Shown here piece by piece: positions 1 to 11,230 of a stretch of DNA of 64,000 nucleotides. The DNA comes from Epiperipatus broadwayi (Eukaryota; Onychophora; Udeonychophora; Euonychophora; Peripatidae): NCBI GenBank assembly GCA_028023455.1, contig JAQFVV010006246.1:299501-363500 (forward strand), in the 5' to 3' direction. The translations under genes and the position numbers were made by a program. Positions within the stretch are counted from its first letter, which is position 1, and each line of letters starts with the position of its first letter. Below the pieces are notes generated by a model. That model was given only the letters and a program-made list of their open reading frames with translations. It had not been told where the DNA came from and ran no database searches.

Positions 1-500
1 CTCTCTATGTGCATTTTTGTAATTACAAGCTCATAAAAGTAATGTCATGTTATATATGACTTGCTTTATTAATTATTATAATTTTACCTTTAAGGCTTTG
101 GCTATGCTGAGCCTATAAAAATATGGTAGATCTGAATATACTTCAGTCCCATATAGCTATTTAAGTTAGATAGCTGGATTTAAAGACATTTTCATGTCCG
201 AAAAATTCAGAGTTTCTTCTTAAATATACGTTTGAAATAAGTGCTGGTTTTTTGAGTTGATATTTTAGGTCTAGTGTCCGAATATTCTAGCTCTCCACTG
301 ACGTGAGCCATAAGCCCGAAACCATGGTCTGGAGATAAGAGTGTTCTGGATAGAGATTTTAAATATTTCTCATAACCGCACTTGTTAATTTACGAGCTTG
401 TTAGAGCTATTGGTACGCTCTCTATGTGCATTTTTGTAATTACAAGCTCATAAAAGTAATGTCATGTTATATATGACTTGCTTTATTAATTATTATAATT
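1..500 (+). mobile_element. Tandem 417-bp hammerhead-bearing unit (retrozyme / PLE terminal-repeat type), array cut by window edge
   Basis: Bases 1-83 are repeated without a mismatch at 418-500, so a 417-bp unit is arranged head to tail; the array probably continues left of the window and ends at 500/501. The unit is related to the PLE terminal repeats at 16.2 and 19.6 kb: all contain an AAGGCTTTGG box, a CATATRGCTATTTAAGTTAG box, a GACAT...ATGTC stem and then a hammerhead fold. No ORF is present. Small head-to-tail units with one hammerhead each are the known architecture of metazoan retrozymes, which are thought to be copied by PLE machinery. It could instead be a bare PLE terminal-repeat array whose coding part lies outside the window. 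Confidence 0.65.
292..335 (+). ncRNA. Hammerhead ribozyme fold A (one or two core lesions)
   Basis: Stem I pairs TCTCCA (292-297) with TGGAGA (330-335), six Watson-Crick pairs. The catalytic box reads CTGACG (298-303) followed by T304 where the consensus has A. Stem II is G305-C317 and G307/C308 with G314/C315, with an A306-C316 mismatch and a CATAA-type loop. GAAA is at 318-321. Stem III is A321-T328, C322-G327, C323-G326 with a two-base loop, followed by C329, giving the canonical GUC cleavage triplet; predicted cleavage falls after 329. The T304 substitution and stem II mismatch probably weaken activity. Very short stem III is typical of PLE and retrozyme hammerheads. Confidence 0.7.
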
Positions 501-960
501 CTATCAAAATATTAAATGTTGTACATTTATCACAAATGTTTTTTTCAATAAATATTTTTGGAATCGTAAAATAAAAACAATAACTTTTTAATAAGGTGAC
601 ATTTTTGTTTGTTTGTGCCAAAGTTCTCCATTTCATTTTAATATTAAATCTTAATTCTATATTAAAATTCAGTAAATTGAGTTTAATTTGATAATCATTG
701 AAGTTTTTCAAAAATTATGCTTGGCATTTGAAAATATTGAAAGAAAAAAATAACGAGAATAAAGAACTTTCTTTTCATTTTGCAGTTTTCAGGAGTACAC
801 TGTATCTAGTAGCTTAAGAAATCACAATAAAATATTTGTTGAATAAATTTTATTAAAAATAGGAATAAATAAAAATAAACCAACAATTGCAATCAGTTCA
901 AACATAGCTGTACCACCAATCTCTTCTGAATATCAGAAGATGTCATTCTTAAACTACATC
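501..960. other. AT-rich spacer, no gene seen
   Basis: AT-rich sequence between the tandem hammerhead unit and the gypsy remnant. The only long reading frame is low-complexity and has no recognisable domain. Confidence 0.6.
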
Positions 961-1502
961 AAAGTCTTACTCAGCTCCCACCTCTAGTGCACAGCTAAAC
1001 CCAGAGTCTAACCTGCTTACCACAAAGTCCAACTTAACAATTGCAGCCAATTATCACATAGCTGTAAAATCACTCATCTTCAACCCTCATCTATTCAAAT
1101 AAACTAGAAAATAGACATGACAATTCCACCAGGCTTCCCACCTACACTAACATCCTCACCAACCCACATTACCAATGAAACTAAGAGAAAATATGGTCAC
1201 TCAAAAAAGATACCATAAAAATAAAAATACTGACATTAATCTCACACAAGGCCAGACTTCACAGATAATGGCCACACTAAAATTTCTAGTCCTCACTTAT
1301 GTTACCAATGCAACTCAACCACATATAGAACTAAACCTGGATTGCATCTGTAGATAAAGGAGTACAGACCATGTAAATTTTATGTAATCTTGTGTAAACC
1401 AACCAAAGCAATCTAATCTATGTAATTATTACTAAACATAATGGTCAGATTCATTTCTGCCAATATTATAGAGTTTCAATCAGCAAAGCAATCAGTAAAA
1501 GT

Positions 1503-1916
1503 GTGCACCTGGTCCCTAATGCTAGGGAGATATTAGCATTTCTACAGAAATCTTTTTTGCTAAATTGTATCTCAATGACACTTTCCATCAAATGCAAATT
1601 AATGATCAGACACTTCACCATTCCCATAGGGTTATTTATGTGCATGATGCTTCCATTTGAAATAACATCAGCTCTGATAATTTTTCAAGCAAAAATTGAA
1701 ACCCTCCTTATTGGAGTGGAGGACATTATTCCATATTTTTATACCATTCTTATCATAGCAATGTCAGAAAACAAATCCAGAAAACATCTTCATAAAGTCT
1801 GCAAAAAACTGGATAAATTTGCAGCTAAACATAACATTAAAAAGTGCATATGGAAATTGAGTGAAATTAAGTTCTTAGGTCACATCATATACAAAAATGA
1901 CATCTCTGGCTTCTGA
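1503..1916 (+). pseudogene. Ty3/gypsy reverse transcriptase fragment
   Basis: A 137-codon open stretch resembling the palm and following part of gypsy RT. The order FTIPIGLF (residues 38-45), LPFEITSA (50-57) and FLGHII (124-129) matches the family motifs TTPxGLF, LPFGLTSAP and FLGHxI. The catalytic YxDD box is replaced by YFYT (78-81), so both aspartates are gone and the copy cannot be active. The upstream palm aspartate region is not recognisable. There is no natural start codon; this is an internal fragment. RNase H and integrase remnants follow in order. Confidence 0.75.
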
Positions 1917-2019
1917 GAAAATTAAAGCTGTTGCCAAAGCACCGTGACCTAACAACATGAAAAAACTTCAATTTATTTTTGATAGTTAACTACTCCAAAA
2001 ATTTTTTAGATGGAAAAGC

Positions 2020-2450
2020 CCATGTCAACAGACCTGCTTACTTCATACTCATCCATTACAACAGTGATTTAGCAGTAAGGCTTATCATGGATGCATCAGA
2101 ATATGGTGTCAGTGCTGTATTATGTCACTAAGCTCAATTGAATGATGTATTGCTTATGTATCACATACTTTGTCCAATGCAGAGAAAAACTATAATCAAT
2201 AAGACAAGGATCCTTTGTGATTTTGTTTGGTATCAAAAAATTCTATCAATATCTATATGGTAGCATATTTACAATAGTAAAAAATCACAAACACCTATTC
2301 AGAATATTAGGAACTAAACAAATTCCTGATCATTTGATCCCTTGCATGCTGTGTTGCCTAAACATATTGGTAGGGTGTGATTATTCATTATTATCTACAA
2401 ATAAAAACAAATAGGCCATGGTGATGCTTTATCTCACATGCCTGATCAAT
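2020..2450 (+). pseudogene. Ty3/gypsy RNase H fragment
   Basis: Around 2084-2131 the plus strand encodes IMDASEYGVSAVLCH, matching the TDAS-x-GxGAVLxQ motif that opens gypsy-type RNase H. Stops interrupt the frame further on. A stretch resembling the later RNase H region (FGIKKFYQYLYG, then RILGT) is readable at about 2220-2310. It lies between the RT and integrase remnants, as expected. Confidence 0.65.
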
Positions 2451-2699
2451 CTGAATGACATTTAAAAGAAATTTAAATTAATTGTATTGATGACTGGAAG
2501 AATCAAACCCTCAACAGGAAAACAGTGGTGGTATGGACATCTGAAGACAATGGCTATCAGTGGATTATAAAACAGATCATTGAAGGATGGTGAGAAAATG
2601 GACTTTTTTGCATAAGGAATTTTGGAATGGCTGTGACGAGATAACAGTATGCAAAGGATGAATTCTTAGAGGTTACTGGTTTCTTTGTCCACTAAAATG

Positions 2700-3510
2700 A
2701 TGAAATCAGACCATGAAGCTATTGCATAAAGGCCATCTAGACATCATGAGAGCAAAGGCAAAGCTCATCATTATGTATGGTGGGGCTGCATTAATAATGA
2801 TATTTAGCAAAAATATTAAAAATGCAAAAACTGTCAAACTTGCATTAAAGTGCCTCCAGCACCATTTGAACTGTGGTCTAAAGCTGAAAGGGCATGGCAA
2901 TGTGTAAACATCGACCAATGTGGCCCATGCAAAGGTCATCTATTTTTAATAATGGTCAACACATTTTCAGGGTAGATTGAATACAAAATAGTAAAAAGCA
3001 CCTGTACAAATGTGACAATGAGCAAACTTTATGAAATTTTGCACATCATTGTTTTCTGGAAATGCTCTTCTCTGACAATGGAACTGGGTTTACTGCACAA
3101 AAATTTGAATATGTAATGCAGGAATGGTGTATAAAACACATTCTCACCCCCTATCATCTGAATCTAATGGATTAGCCTAGAAAGAAGTACAATCCCTTAA
3201 AACCACCATCAACAAATTGGTAAAAAAATAAAATATATAAAGCAGTGTTGATGGCACTCCTCCATTATCATTTGACCCTTGGCACCAAATCTGAGGATCA
3301 CCAGCTTAATTGTATCTTGGTAGGATGTTTCACACAAAATTAACAAGCATTCTACTGTTCATGGATAAAGATGATCATCTTGCCGGTACCTACAATTATT
3401 ACAAATATAGGCCACAGGAAAAAGTATGGGTAAGAAATAATATTAATAAGTTTTGGTGCAGGAGGAAGTTATTCGGTATTTATCGAAATAAGTGTTTACA
3501 GAGTGAATGA
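2700..3510 (+). pseudogene. Ty3/gypsy integrase fragment
   Basis: The HHCC zinc-binding region is suggested by an AKIL..CQ/KNAKTVKLA-like stretch near 2800-2850. The core domain is clear at about 3070-3160, where the frame reads FSDNGTGFTAQKFEY followed by HILTPYHLN, equivalent to the SDNGxxFTSxxF and TxPYHPxxNG motifs around the second catalytic aspartate. The ORF at 3310-3510 ends in YRPQEKVWVRN, like the integrase C-terminal segment. Multiple stops and frame changes make it non-functional. Confidence 0.7.
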
Positions 3511-3886
3511 AAAGCAGAGAAATACTTTGTAAACACATCAATTAGCTGTACAAAGATGAAAGTGAGGATATATCACCCAACTTACCCAGAAAAATGGATA
3601 CTGATAATCAAGTGCAAAGAGGCAATACATAACCAGAATCAGTAATAATCAGCAATCATTGGCCAAAAAGACAATAAAGACACCCATGTACCTTAAAGAT
3701 TATGTATTAAGTTCAGAGGTTAAAAACTGATCTCTGAGCATGGGGAAGGTTATGTATGTGTATGTTTATATTTTCTTACAGACACATATATAACATTTAG
3801 AATTTTTTAAACAGAAAAAAGTTACAAGTTAAAATATTTAAGAACTTAAAAAAAAGATGCATTTTAAATTTAAAATTAAAAGTTAT

Positions 3887-3899
3887 AGTATAATTAGAT
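3887..3899. repeat. Target-site duplication of the RTE insertion (left copy)
   Basis: AGTATAATTAGAT occurs here and again at 7186-7198, directly flanking the RTE element. The last three bases could also belong to the GAT-rich element tail. Confidence 0.8.
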
Positions 3900-3913
3900 C
3901 ATCATCATCATTA

Positions 3914-4654
3914 TCAACCATTATCAATCCACTGCAGGATGAAGGTCTCTCCAAGTTTAATCCATCTTCTCCAATCTTTAGCTTCTCTTCTCCACATCAC
4001 CTCTACACATTTTCTTGTTTCATCCATCCATCTTACATGTGGTTTCATTCTGGGTCTTTTACAATCTCTTGGAATCCAGTTTAAAATTTCAATTGTCCAT
4101 CTATTATCATCTCTTCTAGCAATATGTCCAGCCCAACTCCACTTCAATCTTTTAATTTTTTCAATGAGGTCAGTAACACCTGTTTGTTCTCTTACCCATA
4201 CATTGCGTTTTCGATCTCTTCTTGTTACTCCCAACATACATCTCTCCATACTTCTTTGAGTGGTCTGAAGTCTCTGTATTGATCTTCTATTAAGTGTCCA
4301 AGTCTCAGATCCATAAGTAAGAACTGGTAAAACACATTTGTTAAAAACCTTTCTTTTCAAACACATAGGCATATTTCCTTTTAATATCAAGTTATTTCTA
4401 CCAAAAGCACTCCAACCAAGTTTAATTCTATGATTAATTTCCTCTATTATGTTTCCATCTGTATTAATAATCTGACCAAGGTATTTGTAACTCTTAACTT
4501 CTTCTAATTCATCATAATCAATCTTTATTTTTATATTTTGAGCAAATCGATTAAACATTACTTTAGTCTTTTTAACATTTATCTTTAGTCCTACTTTCAT
4601 CTGATAACTCCTGCAACATTTCCTGCAGCTTGGAAGCATTATTTGCAAAAACAA
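3914..4654 (-). pseudogene. RTE LINE polyprotein C-terminal region
   Basis: A 246-codon ORF that overlaps the RT ORF by about 80 bases in another frame and continues it: VNVKKTKVM, then YKYLGQ, YGSETWTL, the LGVTRRDRKRN segment and WAGHIARR, all typical of the post-catalytic RT thumb and C-terminus of RTE-like LINEs. The first residues of the open frame are out-of-frame RT. It ends with WIDNG shortly before the GAT-repeat tail. Homologous sequence is present at 27.5-28.1 kb. Confidence 0.85.
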
Positions 4655-5852
4655 TTACATCATCTGCGAAATCTAAATGACTTAAATAATCTCCATTTAC
4701 TTTCACTCCTTTAGTTTCCCATTTTAATCCACAAAATACTTCTTGCAGCACTGCTGTAAAAAGTTTTGGAGATATGGAGTCACCTTGTCTTACACCTTTC
4801 TCAATGTTGACTTTCCCAGTATCATTATGTAATCTAATTGTTGCTGTTGCATTTTTATAAATATTCTTTAAAATATGACAATATCCTGGATCTATACCTT
4901 GATGATCCAATGCTTTAATCACTGAAGAAATGTTTATAGAATCAAATGCCTTTTCATAATCTACAAATCCAAAACATAATGACAACTCATATTCATTTGT
5001 CCTTTCTATAACTTCTCTCAATACTTGAATATGATCTACTGTACTAAAACCACTTTTAAATCCAGCTTGTTCTCTTGGTTGGTGAAAATCCAAGGTTCTC
5101 TGTAGATGAGTTGTAATTATCTTGGTAAAAATTTTATATAAAACTGATAAAAGGCTGATAGGTCTGTAATTTCTAATATCTTCTTTATCACCTTTTTTAA
5201 ATATTAATATTATTACTGCATTCTTCCAATCATTCGGTACATCTTTATCATTTAGACATTTGGTATATAACTTTGTTAATATTTTTTCTGTTTCTTCACC
5301 TGCTTCTTTTAATATATCAATTATAATTCCATCATTACCTAGAGCCTTTCCTTTTTTCATACATTTAATTGCATTTCTCACTTCTTCATTTAAAATTCTG
5401 GGCAATTCGGAAGATGTAATAAATATAGGAGGTACTTGTTCTTTATTACTATATAATTCTTGATAAAAATCTTCTACCAATTTCATAATGTCATCCCTCT
5501 TTTTAGTAATAATTCCATCTTTTTTCCTTATTGCAGATATAAATTTTCTACCAATACCAAAATGTTGTTTTACATTCTTAAGACTTTTATTTTCTTCTAC
5601 AGCTTTTCTTGCTAGTTCACAGTTATACTTTCTTATATCATTTTCAACTCTTTTCCGCACCATTTTACAAAATTCGAGATATTCAATTCTTTTTAATGCA
5701 TCATTCTTGCATATCTTCATATTCCTTCTTTTCTTCATAAGTTCTCTAGTCTCAGTAGAAATTTTATTAGTCAATTGCTGCTTTTTTCTACCAGCTATCA
5801 TTGTTGCACTTTTTAAAAGTGTATGAGTTATTTTCATATTAATTTCATTCAA
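4572..5852 (-). pseudogene. RTE LINE reverse transcriptase portion of ORF
   Basis: A 426-codon ORF for the RT domain. Palm and finger motifs are intact: NYRPISLL (228-235), D298 in FVDYEKAFD, RQGDSISP (355-362) and the catalytic FADD (395-398). Coding similarity extends upstream of the ORF's first Met to about 5945, joining it to the endonuclease. The frame fails around 4600, right after QELSDES, where the C-terminal ORF takes over in another frame; a single-base indel explains this. The same sequence order is found in the 26.3-kb copy. Confidence 0.88.
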
Positions 5853-5943
5853 ATCTGAATCATGCTCAAAATCTACTAATACTTGAAACCGATTTGTAAG
5901 TTCTAATTTAAATTCAATAGAATGTTTCTGAAGATTAGGAATA

Positions 5944-6909
5944 TCAACTGTAAATATAGTTTTTTCTTAATAATTTTTGTCTCTCTAGTTTTACATTAAC
6001 ATGTATCTTACCCCTTACTAATCGATGATCACTTCCTGTGTTAAATTTATTAAGAACATTACAATCTTGAAATATGTATTTCCTGTTAGTCAAAATATAA
6101 TCCAATTCTGCTGTACCTTCATTTGGATGCTTCCATGTCCATTTCCTTCTAACATTTTTCTCAAAAAAAGAATTCATAATATAAAGTTTTTCCTTCTCTG
6201 CAAACTCCACAAGTCTATGTGCTCTCTCATTTCTATTGCCATAACCAAAATTACCTACAACACTTTCATCTTTCATTTGTTTACCAATTCTAGCATTAAA
6301 ATCTCCCATAACAATTTTAAAATGTTGTTTACTCTGATCAAAATCCTTTTGTACATCCATATAAAAATCTTCTACTACTTCATAACTGTGAGAACTTGTT
6401 GGGGCATAAACCTGAATTATCTGCATTTGATATCTGCTATTAAGTTGTATAACTAATCTTGCCACTCTGTCTGATACACCATCAATCTCCACAATATTGT
6501 TCTTCCACTTTTTATTTATAATGAATCCTACTCCACTTGTATTTCCAATATTTGTGCCTTTATAATAGAGCATATGTCCACTTTTTAAATCAATTATCTC
6601 TTCACCTTTTCTTCTAACTTCACAAAGTCCAATAATATCCCATTTAATATAAGAGAGTTCTTCTTCTAATTCTTGCAATCTTCCTTCACTTGAAAGTGAT
6701 CTGCAGTTGTAAGTACCTAAATAAAAAGTCGTCATCAAATGGCAGCCTGGGTCTGCCTCCAGGATATTCTTAGCACCCTCCGCCTTCGGCCACCAACCGC
6801 TGCCTTGGTTGGTGACTTTACAGCCTCCTGGTATTAAGGGCCATGCTTTATTTTGTCTGTCATAATTGTATAATTGGGAAAAATCTTTATCATTTACACA
6901 AGCATTCAT
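5944..6909 (-). pseudogene. RTE LINE endonuclease (EEP/APE-like) portion of ORF
   Basis: This 321-codon ORF holds a complete endonuclease/exonuclease/phosphatase domain, which nicks target DNA to prime reverse transcription. Visible motifs are GTYN (residues 65-68, catalytic Asn), the metal-ligand E97 in GLCEVRR, YAPT (168-171), GDFN (202-205), LDYI (269-272) and SDH (293-295), i.e. every catalytic position expected in the family. Proteins of this kind are often labelled 'craniofacial development protein 2-like' in databases. The frame ends prematurely just after a run of six A's; the next frame continues directly into the RT linker, so one base was probably gained or lost in that run. Confidence 0.88.
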
Positions 6910-7185
6910 TCTGCCTTATCAGGCACAGAGAAGAAAGACCATGGTGTTTCTTGATCTTAAACTCAGAGGTAAAAAGCTAATAAACTCACCACGCTGGCTA
7001 ATGTGTGTTGGTGAGCAGCCCATCCATGTTTATGTACTATATGAATAAACATATAGTAATAACAGCTGCAACGACAAGAATGTATGGAGTGGACATTAGG
7101 AATTTGCCCTGCTCGGTTCCTTTAAGGCCTCCAAGAGGAATCAAAGGGTCTCCTTTCAGTTAATAGAAAACTCCTTTCTGCAGCC

Positions 7186-7198
7186 AGTATAATTAGAT
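7186..7198. repeat. Target-site duplication of the RTE insertion (right copy)
   Basis: Second copy of AGTATAATTAGAT, immediately beyond the 5' end of the minus-strand RTE element. Confidence 0.8.
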
Positions 7199-7757
7199 AA
7201 AAAAGATTAAATCCCAAAAATAAACAGTGATCTAATTAGTGAAGTAGAAATGTTGTTAAGCAAATAAAAACAATTAAAAAGAATGTGAGTAGATTCTTTT
7301 AGATAATGACAATCTGCAAAAAATACCCATTTAGTTAAAGGGAAAGAAAATAACTAATTGCCTGTATGAAGCTTAATGAAATAATCACCTGAGTGGACAT
7401 GCAGAAAACCAGCCAATCATAAGTGGGATTGGAAACCAATAAACTTCCTGAGTACGAAGTGATCGAGGAAGAGTTCGTTTGATTCTTGGAGATCCATCTG
7501 TGCATATTGATATACATTCAAGCAAAATGTTTCATTTTCAACAGTACAGTTCAAGTTCAGGGATTTGGCCACTGAATGTGAAAATAGTCAGTTAGGACTC
7601 CCTAAATGAGGTGTCAATCTTAGTTATTATTTTGTTATACCTTCAAACCATTTGATCTAACAATTGTATATATGTAAATAGTTAAACATTTAAGGGATCA
7701 TATAAATATACTTATTTAATATTAACTGGTAGTTTTTATTTACACTCATGAAAGTGC

Positions 7758-7851
<94 letters not shown>

Positions 7852-8461
7852 CCCATGGTAATGCATTCTCTAATAGCTAGATACATTACACACATACAGT
7901 TGTAAACATTAAAATAAAATATTCATGCTAGTTTGTTATGAATAAGCTTACAATGAATATTTTTGTATGCTACTGTTAATTTGTGTTAATATACACCCAA
8001 CACATACACATATAGCTGAGTCGTTTTTCTCTGGTTGGACAGCTGACAACTCCATCCATTGTTCTATAGGCATTTTAAAATGTCAATGTCAGAAATCACA
8101 AAATGTTTTACAATTTTGTAATTGATTTTGAATGTAAATAAATATATTTATCATAATTTTTTACATTCATAATTAAAATTTTATATTCCTTTGTCAAAAT
8201 ATGAAGTTTGATTTGAAAAATTTTAAATTTTACAAGAAAAATAAGTGTGGGAAAGTGACCACCCTTCAAGACAAGTGAATAAAGTTGACCACTACTAACC
8301 ATAATTTGCATATCGAACTCACTCAATATAAGAGCAAAATGCAATTATTGAATTTATAATTACTTTTTACAGGATATTGACCAATAATGAGTATAGATTA
8401 AGATTTTTATTTAAAATATTTAATTTTAAACCAAGAAAATACAACAGACTGAATAATCAGA
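7199..8461. other. Intergenic DNA with a long (AT)n tract
   Basis: No gene seen. 7380-7520 is less AT-rich and holds CCAATCA and CCAAT words, without a convincing ORF. A (AT)n run of about 45 units fills 7760-7848. Confidence 0.6.
7760..7848. repeat. (AT)n microsatellite
   Basis: Uninterrupted AT dinucleotide run of about 90 bp. Confidence 0.95.
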
Positions 8462-8885
8462 CATCATAAGTTATAAGAAATGAAAAAAAAAATCACTTGT
8501 GTTCATATATTGATTGGTTGAAATATAATTTTTTTGTTTTACCATTGGCTATTTTTAAAATGTTTTTCTTATATTTTTCTTTAGTTATTAACATTATTTT
8601 TAAATTTTTGTTACATTTTACCAATTTGAATGTGACATAATTTTATTTGTAGAAGCTAAATAATCAGAGTTCAATATTTCTAAAAAAAAAAAAAAAATCA
8701 CTCTTAGCCAAAAAAATCACCAGTTATGTCACATAATGATTGATTAAAATATAATTCTTTTATTTTATCACTGAATATTTTCAAAAGTTTTACATATATT
8801 TTTTTTTCAGTTATTAACAATATTTTTAATTTTACATTGCATTTAGCTAATTTGAATCTAAAACTCTCCAATTTTTAGAAACTGG
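8462..8885. repeat. Diverged tandem duplication, period about 215-230 bp
   Basis: The segment starting with an A-run then ATCACTTGTG, followed by TTGATTGGTTGAAATATAAT and a TTTCTTTAGTTATTAACA box, recurs from about 8690 as an A-run, ATCACCAGTTATG, TGATTGATTAAAATATAAT and TTTTTTCAGTTATTAACA. Both units end in a similar AATTTGAAT segment. Substitutions and indels are frequent, so the duplication is old. No coding potential. Confidence 0.6.
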
Positions 8886-10850
8886 ATTGAAACACTTTTG
8901 TGTATTTTAGATTAATATTTTATGAAAAGAAACATAGTAAAAATTAAATTGATGAATTTTTATGTAATGGACCAATACAAAAATTAGACAGACATTGTAC
9001 AACTTATTCAAGTTGAATTTATCAGCTAAAGTGTTAAATAGAGAAGTATAGTTTTAAGAGAAAATGGGGTATATAGATATTCAGCACAGTATAAAAATAA
9101 TGCTGATAATTTTGTGTAAAAGTTAAGTAATCTGACTTTAAAGAACATATCTATAATTCTGAATTGCTATTTTAAAAAAACAATTATAACCTTTGTTATT
9201 TTCCTATTATCACATCATTTTTATATTAAATATTACATGGTTCTTATTCAGATACAAACGTGAATCCATGTCTGTTGTTAGCAAACATTGTGAATGTGAA
9301 CGATATTGAAGTAAAAAAATTAAACTTCAAAAAAGAAAAATATATTGTATGTTGTTTCAATATAACTATTATCATCTGAAAACAAAACTAAACCATAATA
9401 CAAATAAAGGATATACCATTTGTTTTAAATAAAATGTCTTGTGATTTATTTCAAATGTATTTATTTATATATTTATTCTCTTTTCAGTACAAAGGTCACT
9501 ATGCAATGCACAGAAATGAAAACTACTGATATGATATGTTTTGCATTTTTCCAAAATTCAATTTTATAATAACTTGAATAAGACACAAGTAATTCATTTA
9601 TTGTTTTGGATGTAGTCCTCAATATGCAAACATTGGTTGGATTCAATAAAATTTCTCTTAATTCCAATTTATATTTTGATGAGTCATCGAATATCACTTA
9701 TCATGTTAAACTCTCACAGTAAGTGAATTAATATATCTTATCATTGCTCTTTGGTATCAGTTTTAATGGTCAAAATGAGCCACCAACAGCAAAATCACCA
9801 CTAGAATAGTTTTTATCACCACAATTTATTTCCACCCCAAACAATACTAAATTTAAATTCACTCAGTAATCAGAGAGAGGTGCAGACCTTAGAATTAATT
9901 AGATTATAAATATATGTTTTTGCCATGGTTAACAAGACACCCAATGTAATATATATGTGAAATTATAAACACTTTATTAGTAATACATTATGAAGAAAAG
10001 AAATTGCTAGACTCACTGGAGAAGAGACAATGACATTAATTAGTGATTATGTGTGTTGAGTTCCCATATATATATATATAAATTATGTAGAGAAAAATAG
10101 TAATATATTTTTATTATTAAAAGAAAATATTGTCAGTTTAATAAATAGAATAAAGAAAGTTTAGAATAGATCAAAAGTCAGGAAGTAAACAAAAGAAAAA
10201 AGAAAATTCTGTATTTGAATCTCAACTTAAAATAAAAAGAAAACAGAGAAGAGGGAATAATATAATTAAAGCATAATGCAGGTTAAGAATTTTAATTAAA
10301 TTTACTATTTAAAGAGAAAGGCTATTTTTTTCTTTTAAATAAAAGTACAAATTTCAAAATGTTACTAGGTATAATGAAAAAAAAAAAAAAAAACTAATTG
10401 TGTAGAGATAACTTAAAGATTATAAAATTACTTGGTAAAGTAGTTTAAACTAAAATATTAATGGCAAAGAAAGAAAAGAAAAAAATCAAGAGAATTATAA
10501 TGTAAATAATTGTATAGAAATATTGTCTAAATTTTTCTAATTAGACAAAAATTGGATCTAATCAAAGATTAAAATAATTGTGTAAATTTTCTAATTAAGG
10601 AGTGATTATGTTTTGCTGAAAACAGTAATTTATACAACCAATTAATGTTGTAATTAAAATTTAAAAATATTAACTAATTAAAAAAAAAAAGATTGAAACT
10701 GATTAATAATGTGACTGAGTTTAGACAATAGTTTGTCAAGGGTATAATGGCTACTAAATTTTTATTAGAGTTATTCTGCTATTATTTTTATCCTGATAAT
10801 ATTAATTTGATTCAACTGATGTTAGTTATATTAATTTATATTGACTTATC
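8886..10850. other. AT-rich intergenic DNA
   Basis: No gene or recognisable element seen; poly(A) and short AT runs only. The longest frame (9473-9697, minus) is low-complexity and matches nothing I know. Confidence 0.6.
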
Positions 10851-11230
10851 ACCTCCTGAATTTTGTGGACTCTGTCATCAAGAACATATAATTTGTCTTC
10901 AATGATGTATAGCTACTTTTGTGGATGCCCTGACATCATCATGCAGTGTTAAATCCACAGTGGGGTGTTCTTTAATTTTCATCACATAGTTTATGTGCAT
11001 GAGATAGCCTGAAATATGCCAAAGAGACTTGTAATGCCATTTTCTAAAACATCTATCCATCATAATTGAGGACTACTACTGAATAAGTCCATGAAAATAT
11101 ATGCTGCACTAAAAAAAGTGACACACTATTAAAAAAAACAGGGAGACATTTTTAAGAATGCCATTTATAAACTCTTGAGTCTGTCAACAAGACAGTTTTG
11201 GTCACTCCAGTAACAATATTGAAAACTAGG
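10851..11230. other. Less AT-rich island, unassigned
   Basis: Base composition and word usage here (for example a CCACAGTGGGGTG word and a near-open plus-strand frame broken by stops) look like an old retroelement coding remnant, but no motif is clear enough to name a family. Confidence 0.3.

Larger units (their letters stand above)
961..3750 (+). mobile_element. Decayed Ty3/gypsy LTR-retrotransposon pol region
   Basis: Reverse transcriptase, RNase H and integrase signatures occur in the canonical gypsy order on the plus strand within 2 kb, separated by stops and frameshifts. The 961-1500 segment is richer in C than its surroundings and probably belongs to the same element, but no domain could be named there. 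A short purine tract at 3741-3749 (TGGGGAAGG) could be the polypurine tract before a lost 3' LTR. No LTR pair is visible; the RTE insertion target site at 3.9 kb begins shortly downstream. Confidence 0.7.
3900..7185 (-). mobile_element. Full-length RTE-clade LINE insertion
   Basis: A 3.29-kb minus-strand element bounded by a 13-bp duplication (3887-3899 and 7186-7198). It has a roughly 275-bp 5' leader (6910-7185, less AT-rich than its surroundings), an endonuclease-RT reading frame, and a 3' end made of short GAT repeats rather than poly(A), as is common in RTE elements. Two apparent single-base frameshifts, near 5950 and near 4600, split the polyprotein into three ORFs; no other inactivating lesion was noticed. 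The intact duplication and few lesions point to a comparatively recent insertion. It sits just downstream of the gypsy remnant. A truncated relative lies at 26.3-28.1 kb. Confidence 0.9.

Noticed and set aside
5260-5826. Plus-strand hydrophobic ORFs
   Set aside because: Antisense shadows of the RTE reverse transcriptase.
6025-6456. 143-codon plus-strand ORF
   Set aside because: Antisense shadow of the RTE endonuclease.
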